A stretch of 64,000 nucleotides of DNA from positions 1 through 64,000 of the forward strand of contig NZ_JAQSDR010000005.1 in assembly GCF_029946005.1 (NCBI RefSeq), read 5' to 3'. Under the pieces are notes generated by a model, which saw only the letters and a program-made list of their open reading frames with translations, did not search any database and was not told the DNA's origin. This DNA comes from Aquabacterium sp. (GTDB taxonomy: Bacteria > Pseudomonadota > Gammaproteobacteria > Burkholderiales > Burkholderiaceae_C). Shown piece after piece: positions 33,908-41,944 of the stretch. Position numbers and translations under genes: made by a program. The first letter of the stretch is position 1; each line of letters opens with the position of its first letter.

Positions 33908-36127
33908 TCAGCTCGGCAAGGCCACGGTCGACAGCACAAAGGCGCGAACATCGCTGGCGTCGTAACCCAGCTCGGAACCCCAGCCGTCCGTGGCCATCGA
34001 GTCCACGTACAGGTTCTCGCTGAAGCCGGCTACCACGCAGTTCACGCCGCTGCAGCCCGGGGCCGGGTTCAGCGTCATCAGGTTGTTCACCGTCTCGACG
34101 GCGGTGCCACCTCCGGTGTCCTCATTGACCAGCGTGCCGGGGTCGTCCACCGACGAATTGCGGCTCACCACCGCTTGCGTGCCGCGCACGACACTGAAGC
34201 TGTATTGCGCAAAGCCGTGCGGGTGGTAGGCCGTGTAGGGCATGGACACGTTGTCAGCGGGTTGCGAGATCAGCAGCCCACAGCACGGGTCGGCCAGCGT
34301 GGCCCCGATGGAGGGCGCGCCGATGGACGCGAAGCAGCGGTTGTTGTCCACGTGCAGGGTGATGACCATGCTGTTGCCCGAGACCAGGCCCAAGGGGGCG
34401 GCATCGGTGGTGTAGATCGTGCCGCTCAGGTCGGGCACATCGGGCACCACGTACTTGATGCCCATCGCCACGATGTTGATGGGCTGGCCTTGTGCATCGA
34501 ACAGGTCCACCTTGAGCTGGTAGCGGTCGCTTTCATCCGTGGTGCCGGACACGATCGTGCCATCTTCGTGGAAGACCAGGCCGGGTGCAAAGGCGTTGGT
34601 CGGGAACTTGGCGCTGCTCAGGTGTTCCACGATTTCGCCGCTGCTCGGCGGGGTGTCCCACACGCCTTCAGGGGCCACCGAGGCGTAGGGGATCTTGGTC
34701 AGGTCGGGCACGAAGTTGCCGCTGCCATCGGCCACGGGGGCGGGCCCCAAGGTGTAAGGGGTCCACGCTGGCACATCGCCAGTGGGCGTGCTGACGTCGT
34801 GCCGGTAGTAGTGCTGGATGCCATCCTTGAGGGCCACGAAGCTGCCACTGGTGCCACGCCGCCATGAGACCTGGTAGTAGCGCACGCCCAGGGCTTCGAG
34901 TTCGTTGGAGAACAGCAGGCGTGGGCGCAGCAAACTGCCCCAAGGCTGGCCGGCCTCCGTCAAGCCCAGCTTGGCCGCCACTTCAGCAGGTGGCTTGGTG
35001 TCGCGCAGCTCTTGGCTGGTGCCGTAGATCTTGCTCAAGGGCGTGCCGCCGATGGCCAGGAAGGCCACCCAACGGCCATGGCCTTCGGGGCCAACCACGG
35101 GCGGGCAGGGCGAGCAGGTGTGGGCCAGCGGGCTGTGGGTGTACAGCGTGACCTCGGTGCCGCATTGATAGTTCCACCAGGTGTGGCAGGCGATGGGCGT
35201 GGGCGCGTAGATCGACACGTCGAAAAAGCCGAACAGCTTTTGCGTGGCCTTGAAGTACAGGTCGGGCGTGTCGTGGTTCAGGCAGCCCTGGAAGAACAAG
35301 GTGCTGAAGTGGCCGCATTCATCCGTGTGCGCGGTGCCCACGCGCTGCTTGGTCACGAAGCGGGGGTAGAAGTAACACAGCAAGGGTCGGATCACGATCG
35401 GGTTCTTGATCAGGGCTTGCTGGAACTGCAGGCGGCTACCCACCTGCGCCAGGTAGCGCAACTCGGTGGCATCGCTCAACTGCATCAGCAAGCGGGCGCC
35501 CTCGGCATCCAGTCGGTGCTCGGAGGGCATCGCACGCCTCAAGGGGGCCTTGGCCATGGGGCCGATCTCAGGCAGGGGTTCAGGGAAAGGCCGTGGCTTG
35601 ATGATCAGTTCGCGGAGGCGCTCGATGACCAACTCGGGCAGCTTGGGGATGATGATGAACAAAGGGTCCACTTCGTAGATCTCAACGGTGGCGTTGCACA
35701 CCGGGAAGTTCTCCCACATGCCACCAATCTGCACGCGCTTGAGCAAGTTGCCTTTCACAAAGCACGCGCTGCGCCACCAGCAATGCCAGATGTCGGGAAA
35801 CACCTTGAAGCGCGCCTGCAACACCGGCTGACGCGGGTTGTAGCGCAGGTGTTGCTCCAGCGCGCCCCGGCGCATCAGCTCGTCAAAGCTGGGCGATTTC
35901 TCGGTGGTGGCGGGCCCCACCAGCACGCGCAAATTGCTCGCGGTGGCCGTGGCCGTGAACTTCAGGCGGGCTTCGCCTTTCTCGGTCAAGGGCGCACTGG
36001 CCAGCAAGGTGGCCTCCGAGCTGAAGACATAAGCGACCGCACTGGTCTTGCCGTGCGATGAAGTGTCGTCGGGCAGTTCGGCCTGCACGACAATGTCGAT
36101 GGGATGGGTGTTGTCCGAGGTGTTCAT
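33908..36127 (-). CDS. Large Cys-rich protein of unknown function
   Basis: A 739-residue protein I do not recognise. There is no signal peptide or membrane helix. Residues ~85-165 look like a beta-sandwich (VLQARFKVF, then CNATVEIYEVD); a helical region follows, then a second similar unit at ~270-345 with TDECGHFSTLFFQGC, PDLYFKATQ and THSPLAHTCSPCPP. The two units resemble transthyretin/Cna-B-like or carboxypeptidase-regulatory folds. The C-terminal third is beta-rich with DGTIVSGTTDESDRYQLKVD. Cysteines and aromatics are abundant (IWHCWW). The start is the ATG at 36127 with AGGAG nine bases upstream; longer frames to 36208 lack support. It is monocistronic and divergent from the DUF1653 gene. 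Confidence 0.75.
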   Translation of the reverse strand: MNTSDNTHPIDIVVQAELPDDTSSHGKTSAVAYVFSSEATLLASAPLTEKGEARLKFTATATASNLRVLVGPATTEKSPSFDELMRRGALEQHLRYNPRQPVLQARFKVFPDIWHCWWRSACFVKGNLLKRVQIGGMWENFPVCNATVEIYEVDPLFIIIPKLPELVIERLRELIIKPRPFPEPLPEIGPMAKAPLRRAMPSEHRLDAEGARLLMQLSDATELRYLAQVGSRLQFQQALIKNPIVIRPLLCYFYPRFVTKQRVGTAHTDECGHFSTLFFQGCLNHDTPDLYFKATQKLFGFFDVSIYAPTPIACHTWWNYQCGTEVTLYTHSPLAHTCSPCPPVVGPEGHGRWVAFLAIGGTPLSKIYGTSQELRDTKPPAEVAAKLGLTEAGQPWGSLLRPRLLFSNELEALGVRYYQVSWRRGTSGSFVALKDGIQHYYRHDVSTPTGDVPAWTPYTLGPAPVADGSGNFVPDLTKIPYASVAPEGVWDTPPSSGEIVEHLSSAKFPTNAFAPGLVFHEDGTIVSGTTDESDRYQLKVDLFDAQGQPINIVAMGIKYVVPDVPDLSGTIYTTDAAPLGLVSGNSMVITLHVDNNRCFASIGAPSIGATLADPCCGLLISQPADNVSMPYTAYHPHGFAQYSFSVVRGTQAVVSRNSSVDDPGTLVNEDTGGGTAVETVNNLMTLNPAPGCSGVNCVVAGFSENLYVDSMATDGWGSELGYDASDVRAFVLSTVALPS

Positions 36128-36272
36128 GGTCCGCGCTCCTGAGTTGATGCACCTTGTGTCAAGGCTTGTCGCGACTCTAGGGCGGCGGTGAACGCAGCGC
36201 TTCCCCATACCTTAGGGATGAGGCCGGTTCACATTAGGGGTCTCATCACCCTGCCATTCAAGGAGCTGAGTC

Positions 36273-36536
36273 ATGAGTGAAGAACGTCCCGTGTTGGCAT
36301 TGCCACACCTCAAGCTGGGGGTCTACCGCCACTACAAAGGCGAGCGCTACCAGGTCTATGGCGTGGCCCGCCACAGCGAAACCCTGGAGGCCTTGGTGGT
36401 TTACCGGCCCTTGTACGGCGAAGGCGCTTTGTGGGTGCGCCCCTACGCCATGTTCACCGGCCGCATCACCATTGATGGGCTTGATCAACCTCGTTTTGAA
36501 TGGGTGGATGCCGGCCACGAAGGCGCCCTGCATTGA
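36273..36536 (+). CDS. DUF1653 family protein
   Basis: An 87-residue protein of the DUF1653 family. It has the family signature: GVYRHYKGERYQVYGVARHS, then ETLEALVVYRPLYGEG, LWVRPYAMF and a C-terminal PRFEWV. The fold is a small beta domain; no function is established. The ATG at 36273 has AAGGAG eight bases upstream. It appears to stand alone, divergent from the large unknown gene with a ~145-base gap. Confidence 0.88.
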   Translation: MSEERPVLALPHLKLGVYRHYKGERYQVYGVARHSETLEALVVYRPLYGEGALWVRPYAMFTGRITIDGLDQPRFEWVDAGHEGALH

Positions 36537-36625
36537 TGGAATAGCGGGGCATTGCGCCGGTCAATTCGGCGGTTAAGGCTGGGAGTGACGCCAGATACTG
36601 AGGTCAGCTGAAAAGGATGCCGACC

Positions 36626-37651
36626 ATGTCACGCCTCAACCTTCACCACATGATGGGCTGGATCACCGCCGCCGTGGTTTGCCATCCTCATGACCTGATC
36701 GCGCACGTCGCCGAGCGCGTGCATGCCAGCAGGCCCGCCGCCCGCAAGGCCGTGGCGCGATTGGTGGAGGCGGGCTGGTTGATCAAGGAAGGCTCGACCT
36801 CCCGACCGGTGTACCGGCCGGGTTCATTTCGGCAAGTGGTGACCAGCTACCCCTTGCAAGGCCTGGTGGAAGACGTGCCTTGGGAGCGAGACTTCATGCC
36901 CAACTTCGTGCTGCCACCCCAGGTGCAGCGCATGGCCCAGCACGTCTTCAACGAAATCCTGAACAACGCGATTGACCACAGCGGCGGCACCACCGTCACC
37001 GTGTCCTTGCGCCAGACGCCCAACCATGTGCAGTTGCTCGTGTCCGACGATGGCCGGGGCCTGTTCGACCGCATCCGCGAATCATTCGCCATCGACGATG
37101 CCCAGCACGCCATGCTGGAACTCAGCAAGGGCAAGCTCACCAGCCTGCCCGATCGGCACACGGGCCGTGGCCTGTTCTTCTCGGCCCAACTGGCCGATGT
37201 GTTCGAGGTGCATGCCAACGGCTCGAACTTTCAGCGGCGTGGCTGGGATGGCGGGGGCTGGCACTGCGGTAAGCCCCTGGCCCGCCAAGGCACGTCGGTT
37301 TACGCCTCGATCGCGCTGGACACCGAACGCACGCTGGATTCGGTCCTGAACGTTTGGAGCACCGACCGCCAGGGCATCGCGTTTGACCGCACCCGCGTGC
37401 CCTTGCGCCTGCTGCTGTCGACCAACACCGCCTTGGATTCGCGCTCGCAAGCCCGCCGCGCGGCATCCAGGTTGCAGCAGTTCAGCCATGCCCGGATCGA
37501 CTTCAGTGGTGTGACCGACATCGGCCACAGCTTTGCCGATGAATTGTTCCGCGTGTTCGCGGGGCAACACCCCGAGCTGGAGTTGGTGGCCGAGAACATG
37601 TCGCCCAAGGTGGCCAATCTGGTCCACGCCACGATTTCCGGTCAGGCATGA
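36626..37651 (+). CDS. HTH-HATPase-STAS-like (DUF4325) regulator
   Basis: A 341-residue cytoplasmic protein with three parts. Residues ~1-70: winged-helix-like domain (RPAARKAVARLVEAGWLIKE). Residues ~85-230: GHKL ATPase with N-box HVFNEILNNAIDHSGG, G1 SDDGRGLFDRI and G2 TGRGLFFS. Residues ~260-341: STAS-like DUF4325 with IDFSGVTDIGHSFADELF. These are the parts of an anti-sigma kinase/anti-anti-sigma pair in one chain, but no phosphoacceptor Ser is obvious. The ATG at 36626 has AAAAGGA at a good distance; 36617 is too close to it. It is monocistronic and ends at a strong terminator. The target is unknown. Confidence 0.82.
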   Translation: MSRLNLHHMMGWITAAVVCHPHDLIAHVAERVHASRPAARKAVARLVEAGWLIKEGSTSRPVYRPGSFRQVVTSYPLQGLVEDVPWERDFMPNFVLPPQVQRMAQHVFNEILNNAIDHSGGTTVTVSLRQTPNHVQLLVSDDGRGLFDRIRESFAIDDAQHAMLELSKGKLTSLPDRHTGRGLFFSAQLADVFEVHANGSNFQRRGWDGGGWHCGKPLARQGTSVYASIALDTERTLDSVLNVWSTDRQGIAFDRTRVPLRLLLSTNTALDSRSQARRAASRLQQFSHARIDFSGVTDIGHSFADELFRVFAGQHPELELVAENMSPKVANLVHATISGQA

Positions 37652-37675
37652 AAAAAGCGGCCTAAGCCGCTTTTT
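37652..37675. terminator. Bidirectional intrinsic terminator
   Basis: AAAAAGCGGC and GCCGCTTTTT form a perfect 10-base-pair stem over CTAA. It lies one base after the HATPase gene stop and 24 bases after the convergent cold-shock gene stop, and has a U-tract on either strand. Confidence 0.92.
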
Positions 37676-37698
37676 GGTGCGATCAACGCGCGCTGGAA

Positions 37699-37914
37699 TT
37701 ACAGCGGGCGAATGTTCGAAGCTTGGGGGCCCTTTTGGCCTTGCTTGACTTCGAATTCCACGCGTTGGTTTTCTTGCAGGCTGCGGAAGCCGCCTTCGCT
37801 GCGGATTTCGCTGAAGTGGGCGAACAGGTCCTTGCTGCCATCTTCAGGAGCGATGAAGCCAAAGCCCTTACCGTCGTCAAACCATTTCACGGTGCCAGTT
37901 TGTGTCGTACTCAT
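37699..37914 (-). CDS. Cold-shock domain protein
   Basis: A 71-residue CspA-family RNA chaperone. RNP1 is [11 protein letters not shown] and RNP2 is DLFAHFSEI; the protein starts [10 protein letters not shown]. It binds single-stranded RNA/DNA and melts mRNA structure. The ATG at 37914 has AAGGA upstream; the longer frame to 38004 is the leader. The 234 bases between this start and the next gene fit the long structured 5' leader of csp genes. Confidence 0.95.
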   Translation of the reverse strand: MSTTQTGTVKWFDDGKGFGFIAPEDGSKDLFAHFSEIRSEGGFRSLQENQRVEFEVKQGQKGPQASNIRPL

Positions 37915-38148
37915 GGATGTTGTTCCTTGTAGAGTGATTGAAAAAATTAAGAATCCGCTCAAGCTTGCTTTTAAGGGCAGGACCTGCGCGGCAGAAACAC
38001 TCAAGAAACGTCAAACCGGGAGTTGAAACCTGGACCGTGTCAGCAGCGTTGAACAAGTTCAGCGTGCCTTGCGGTAGAAAACGAAGACCTTGAGGAAACG
38101 GTCTTGTGCATGTCTGTGGGCTTAATGTACCTGCATTGCACCAAAATG
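37915..38148 (-). promoter_or_regulatory. Long leader/promoter region of the cold-shock gene
   Basis: A 234-base gene-free stretch upstream of the cold-shock gene, relatively AT-rich near the gene. Long leaders that control translation with temperature are characteristic of cspA-type genes. I cannot assign promoter boxes with confidence. Confidence 0.4.
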
Positions 38149-38763
38149 TCACGCCACGAATTTCAGCACTGTGAAATAGTGGCTGGCAGTGCCGCCCAGC
38201 ACGAACAAATGCCAGATGCCATGGGCGTGCCGCATGCGCGTGTCGATCACGTAGAAAATGATGCCCACGGTGTAGAGCAGCCCGCCCGCCACCAACCAAT
38301 GCCAGCCACCATCTTGCAGACCATTCATCAAGGGCACCGCGGCGGCCACGCCGCACCAGCCCATCAGCACATACAGTGGCACCGACGGCACGGTGTCACG
38401 GCCCCACCACAGCTCTTTGCAGATGCCGATGGCGGCCAGCGTCCACACGAAGGCGAACAGCGACCAGCCCAGCGTGCCGTGCAAGGTGACCAGGGTGAAT
38501 GGGGTGTAGGTGCCCGCGATGAGCAAATAGATGGCGCAGTGGTCGACCTTGGCCCAGCGCTCTTTGCTGGCCCCACGGATGCTGTGATAAACCGCGGACG
38601 CCCCATACAGCAACACCATCGACAGGCCAAAGATGCTGAAGCTGATGAGTTTCAGGGCATCACCGGCCTCCAGCGCCTGGCCAATCAGCACGGCCGAGCC
38701 TGCCACTGCCAGTGCCAGGCCCAGCAAGTGGGTGGCACTGTTGAATCGTTCTCCGTGGTACAT
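38149..38763 (-). CDS. Hemolysin III/PAQR family membrane protein
   Basis: A 204-residue integral membrane protein with about seven helices of the hemolysin III (YqfA/PAQR) family. Conserved residues include ERFNSATHLLG at the start, ASAVYHS, KVDHCAIYLLIAGTYTPF and the C-terminal GIWHLFVLGGTASHY; the Ser/Asp/His residues correspond to the zinc site of PAQR hydrolases. Bacterial function is not settled. I chose the ATG at 38763 because family members begin MYxGERFN; a GTG at 38802 would overlap dinB. It is divergent from dinB. Confidence 0.88.
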   Translation of the reverse strand: MYHGERFNSATHLLGLALAVAGSAVLIGQALEAGDALKLISFSIFGLSMVLLYGASAVYHSIRGASKERWAKVDHCAIYLLIAGTYTPFTLVTLHGTLGWSLFAFVWTLAAIGICKELWWGRDTVPSVPLYVLMGWCGVAAAVPLMNGLQDGGWHWLVAGGLLYTVGIIFYVIDTRMRHAHGIWHLFVLGGTASHYFTVLKFVA

Positions 38764-38792
38764 GAAAACCAGCCTCTTGGGGTGTGAGTTTA

Positions 38793-40049
38793 ATGATGAC
38801 ACGCTCTTGGGTCGCCCACCTTGACATGGATGCGTTTTACGCCTCCGTGGAGTTGCTGCGCTACCCCGAGTTGCGGGGGCAGCCTGTGGTGATCGGGGGT
38901 GGGCAGCGTCATCAACCTGTCATGCAGGACGACGGCACGCGGCGCTTTTCAGTGTTGCGTGACTATGCCGGCCGAGGCGTGGTCACCACGTCCACCTACG
39001 AGGCCCGTGCTCTGGGCGTGCACTCGGCCATGGGCATGATGAAGGCGGCGGTGCTGGCACCGCAGGTGGTGTTGCTGCCGGTGGATTTTGAGCAGTACCG
39101 AAGCTATTCGCGCCGTTTCAAGGCCGCCGTGGCCGAGATCGCGCCGGTCATTGAAGACCGCGGGGTTGATGAGATCTACATCGACCTGAATGCCATGCCC
39201 GGCGTGCACGATGCCTGGGGTGATGATCCGCACGGTGGTGTGCGGGCACTGTCGCAGCGCATCAAGGACCGGGTGCGCGAGGCCACTGGCCTGAGTTGTT
39301 CGATCGGGGTCACGCCTAACAAGCTTCTCTCCAAGCTGTGTTCAGACCTGGAAAAGCCCGATGGCCTGACCATCCTGACCGAGGAAGACATCCCAGCGCG
39401 CATCTGGCCCTTGCCCGTCAAGCGCATCAATGGCATCGGCCCGAAATCCACCGCGCGCCTGGAGGCCTTGGGCATCCACACCATTGGCGACCTGGCCGCG
39501 GCGCCACCCACCTGGCTGATCGAGCAGTTCGGAGGCAACTACGGCGCCTGGTTGCACGAGGCCGCGCATGGCCGCGATGAGCGCGCCGTGGTCACCTGGC
39601 GCGAGCCCAAGTCCATCAGCCGCGAGACCACCTTCGAGCGCGACCTGCATGCCCGCGACGACCGTGAAGCGCTGGGCGAAATCTTCACTCGCCTGTGCGA
39701 GAAGCTGGCGGGCGACCTGGCCCGCAAGGGTTATGTGGCCAAGACCATTGGCGTCAAGCTTCGCTACACCGATTTCAAAATTGCCACGCGCGAGATCACC
39801 TTGCCAGTCCACACGGCCGACGCGCGGGACATCCGCCTGTGGGCTGGCCGTTGCCTGAAGAAAGTCCCTCTGGACCAACGCCTGCGTTTGCTGGGCGTGC
39901 GCGCGGGCGCCTTGCGCAAACTGGCGGATCTGCCTGTCTTGGCGGTGGCGCCCAGCGCCCAGGATCGCCCTCTGGAATACACCTTGCCCCTGTTCGACTG
40001 GGAGGATGCGCCAACCCAGCCCCCAAGCCAGCGCACAATGGAGGGTTAG
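38793..40049 (+). CDS. dinB: DNA polymerase IV
   Basis: A 418-residue Y-family translesion polymerase. Catalytic carboxylates lie in HLDMDAFYASVELL and RGVDEIYIDL; the fingers/palm include SIGVTPNKLLSKLCSD, the thumb has the helix-hairpin-helix INGIGPKSTARLEALGIHT, and a little-finger domain follows. The final ~60 residues extend beyond the little finger, ending PPSQRTMEG, and no clear beta-clamp motif was identified. The ATG at 38793 (or 38796) was chosen over a GTG at 38784. No LexA box could be identified by eye. The sugar dehydratase gene follows. Confidence 0.93.
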   Translation: MMTRSWVAHLDMDAFYASVELLRYPELRGQPVVIGGGQRHQPVMQDDGTRRFSVLRDYAGRGVVTTSTYEARALGVHSAMGMMKAAVLAPQVVLLPVDFEQYRSYSRRFKAAVAEIAPVIEDRGVDEIYIDLNAMPGVHDAWGDDPHGGVRALSQRIKDRVREATGLSCSIGVTPNKLLSKLCSDLEKPDGLTILTEEDIPARIWPLPVKRINGIGPKSTARLEALGIHTIGDLAAAPPTWLIEQFGGNYGAWLHEAAHGRDERAVVTWREPKSISRETTFERDLHARDDREALGEIFTRLCEKLAGDLARKGYVAKTIGVKLRYTDFKIATREITLPVHTADARDIRLWAGRCLKKVPLDQRLRLLGVRAGALRKLADLPVLAVAPSAQDRPLEYTLPLFDWEDAPTQPPSQRTMEG

Positions 40050-40077
40050 CCCATCGGGGCCCCTTGCCTTGCCCACC

Positions 40078-41940
40078 ATGATCTGGAACCGACTCGACCG
40101 CATCGCCCATGTTCTGCGCCCACACCGCCAGGCGGCCGTGCTGTTGGTCGACGCCTGCCTGATCGTGCTGGCCTGGCACGCCACCTATCTGTTCCGCATG
40201 GGGGTCGAGCGCTGGCTGCACGAACGGCCCAGCTACGACACGGTGGTGCTGCTGGGGGTGATCGCGGTGTACAGCGCGGTGTCCTGGGCCCTGGGCGTGC
40301 CGCGCGCGGCCTGGCGCTACACCAGCTTCAACGAGATCACCCGACTGGGCTGGGTCTGCCTGGGTGGCGGCTTGGCCAGCGCGGTGGTGGTCTTGATGGC
40401 ACAGTTGGTGGAGATTCCGCGTGCGGTGCTGGCCCTGCACCCTTTCATGGTCCTGGTCACCTGGTCTTTGGCGCGCATGCTGGTGCGCATGCTCAGCGAG
40501 CAGTCACGTGCGCGCCGCCAGGGCGGTGATGCCACGGGGCGCCGGGCCATCGTGCTGGGCGCGGGTGCGGCGGCCAAGTTGCTGATCGCGGGCATCCAAC
40601 ACCGAGGCTGGACCGTGATGGGCTTGCTCGACGATGATCCGCGCAAGCATGGTGCCCGGATGGCCGGTGTCACCGTGTGGGGCGGGTTGGACAAGCTCCA
40701 GGACGAAGGCACGCTCGATGACGTGACCCACTTGGTTCTGGCCATGCCCTCGGCCAGCGGCGCCCAACGCAAGCGTGCCCTGGACATGGCCGCAGCCACC
40801 GGCTTGCCCGTGTTGACCGTGCCCAGCGCCGATGAGTTGCGCGAAGGCGGCTCGCGCATCGACCGCGTGCGCGACATCGAACCCGACGACCTTCTGGGCC
40901 GCGAACCCGTCAAGCTGGACGAGTCCGCGCTGTCGGCCCTGATCAGCGGCCAGACCGTGATGGTGACGGGCGCAGGCGGCTCCATCGGCTCCGAACTGTG
41001 CCGCCAGATCGCGCGTTTCGGCCCCAGTCGACTGGTGTTGTTCGAACTCAGCGAATTCGCGCTCTACAACATCGAGCAGGACCTGAGCGAGCGCTTTCCC
41101 CGCGTGCCCCTGGTGCGCCTGGTGGGTGACGTGAAAGACCTGCCCGAGCTGCGCCGCGTGATGAGCACTCACCGGCCCGACCTGGTCTTCCACGCGGCGG
41201 CTTACAAGCACGTGCCCTTGATGGAAGACGACAACGCCTGGATCGCCTTGCGCAACAACACCCTGGGCACCTACCAGGTGGCGCAGGCGGCGGGCGAATG
41301 CGGGGTCAAGCGCTTCGTCCTCATCTCGACCGACAAGGCCGTCAACCCGACCAATGTGATGGGCGCCACCAAGCGCGCGGCCGAGATGGTGGTGTCGCAC
41401 TGGGCCACCCAGATGCCGGGCACGCGCTACATGGCCGTGCGCTTTGGCAATGTGCTGGGCTCCAGCGGCAGCGTGATCCCCAAGTTCAAGGAGCAGATCG
41501 CCAAGGGCGGCCCGGTCACGGTCACGCACCCCGACATCACTCGCTACTTCATGACCATCCCCGAGGCGGCGCAACTGGTGCTGCAGGCGGCGGTGCTGGC
41601 CGAATCAGGCCAGGTCTTCGTGATGGACATGGGTGCGGCCGTGCGCATCGCCGACCTGGCGCGCGAGATGATTTTGTTGTCCGGCCACACCGAAGCCGAG
41701 ATCCCCATCGTGTTCAGCGGACTGCGCCCGGGCGAGAAGCTGTTCGAAGAGTTGCTGGCCGATGCCGATACCTCGCTGCCCACGCCACACCCGCGCCTGC
41801 GCCTGGCGCAACTGCGTGGCGAGTTGCCCGCCGACTGGATCGAGTGCCTGCTGGCCTTGGCCCAGGACGAATCGGCCAGCGTGCCCAGCACCTTGCGACA
41901 GCGCCTGCATGGCCTGGTGCCGGAGTACCAGCCCCGGTGA
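40078..41940 (+). CDS. Membrane nucleotide-sugar 4,6-dehydratase (WbpM/CapD type)
   Basis: A 620-residue protein with four N-terminal membrane helices, a first Rossmann-like domain (IVLGAGAAAKLLIAG) and a C-terminal short-chain dehydrogenase domain. The latter has NAD motif TGAGGSIGSELCRQI (~298) and the active-site region STDKAVNPTNVMGATKR, in which Met replaces the usual Tyr of YxxxK, as in WbpM/FlaA1-type UDP-GlcNAc dehydratases. It makes 4-keto-6-deoxy sugars for capsule, O-antigen or glycoprotein. No other glycan genes are nearby. The ATG at 40078 is 28 bases after the dinB stop; it ends four bases from the convergent kinase gene. Confidence 0.9.
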   Translation: MIWNRLDRIAHVLRPHRQAAVLLVDACLIVLAWHATYLFRMGVERWLHERPSYDTVVLLGVIAVYSAVSWALGVPRAAWRYTSFNEITRLGWVCLGGGLASAVVVLMAQLVEIPRAVLALHPFMVLVTWSLARMLVRMLSEQSRARRQGGDATGRRAIVLGAGAAAKLLIAGIQHRGWTVMGLLDDDPRKHGARMAGVTVWGGLDKLQDEGTLDDVTHLVLAMPSASGAQRKRALDMAAATGLPVLTVPSADELREGGSRIDRVRDIEPDDLLGREPVKLDESALSALISGQTVMVTGAGGSIGSELCRQIARFGPSRLVLFELSEFALYNIEQDLSERFPRVPLVRLVGDVKDLPELRRVMSTHRPDLVFHAAAYKHVPLMEDDNAWIALRNNTLGTYQVAQAAGECGVKRFVLISTDKAVNPTNVMGATKRAAEMVVSHWATQMPGTRYMAVRFGNVLGSSGSVIPKFKEQIAKGGPVTVTHPDITRYFMTIPEAAQLVLQAAVLAESGQVFVMDMGAAVRIADLAREMILLSGHTEAEIPIVFSGLRPGEKLFEELLADADTSLPTPHPRLRLAQLRGELPADWIECLLALAQDESASVPSTLRQRLHGLVPEYQPR

Positions 41941-41944
41941 TGCC

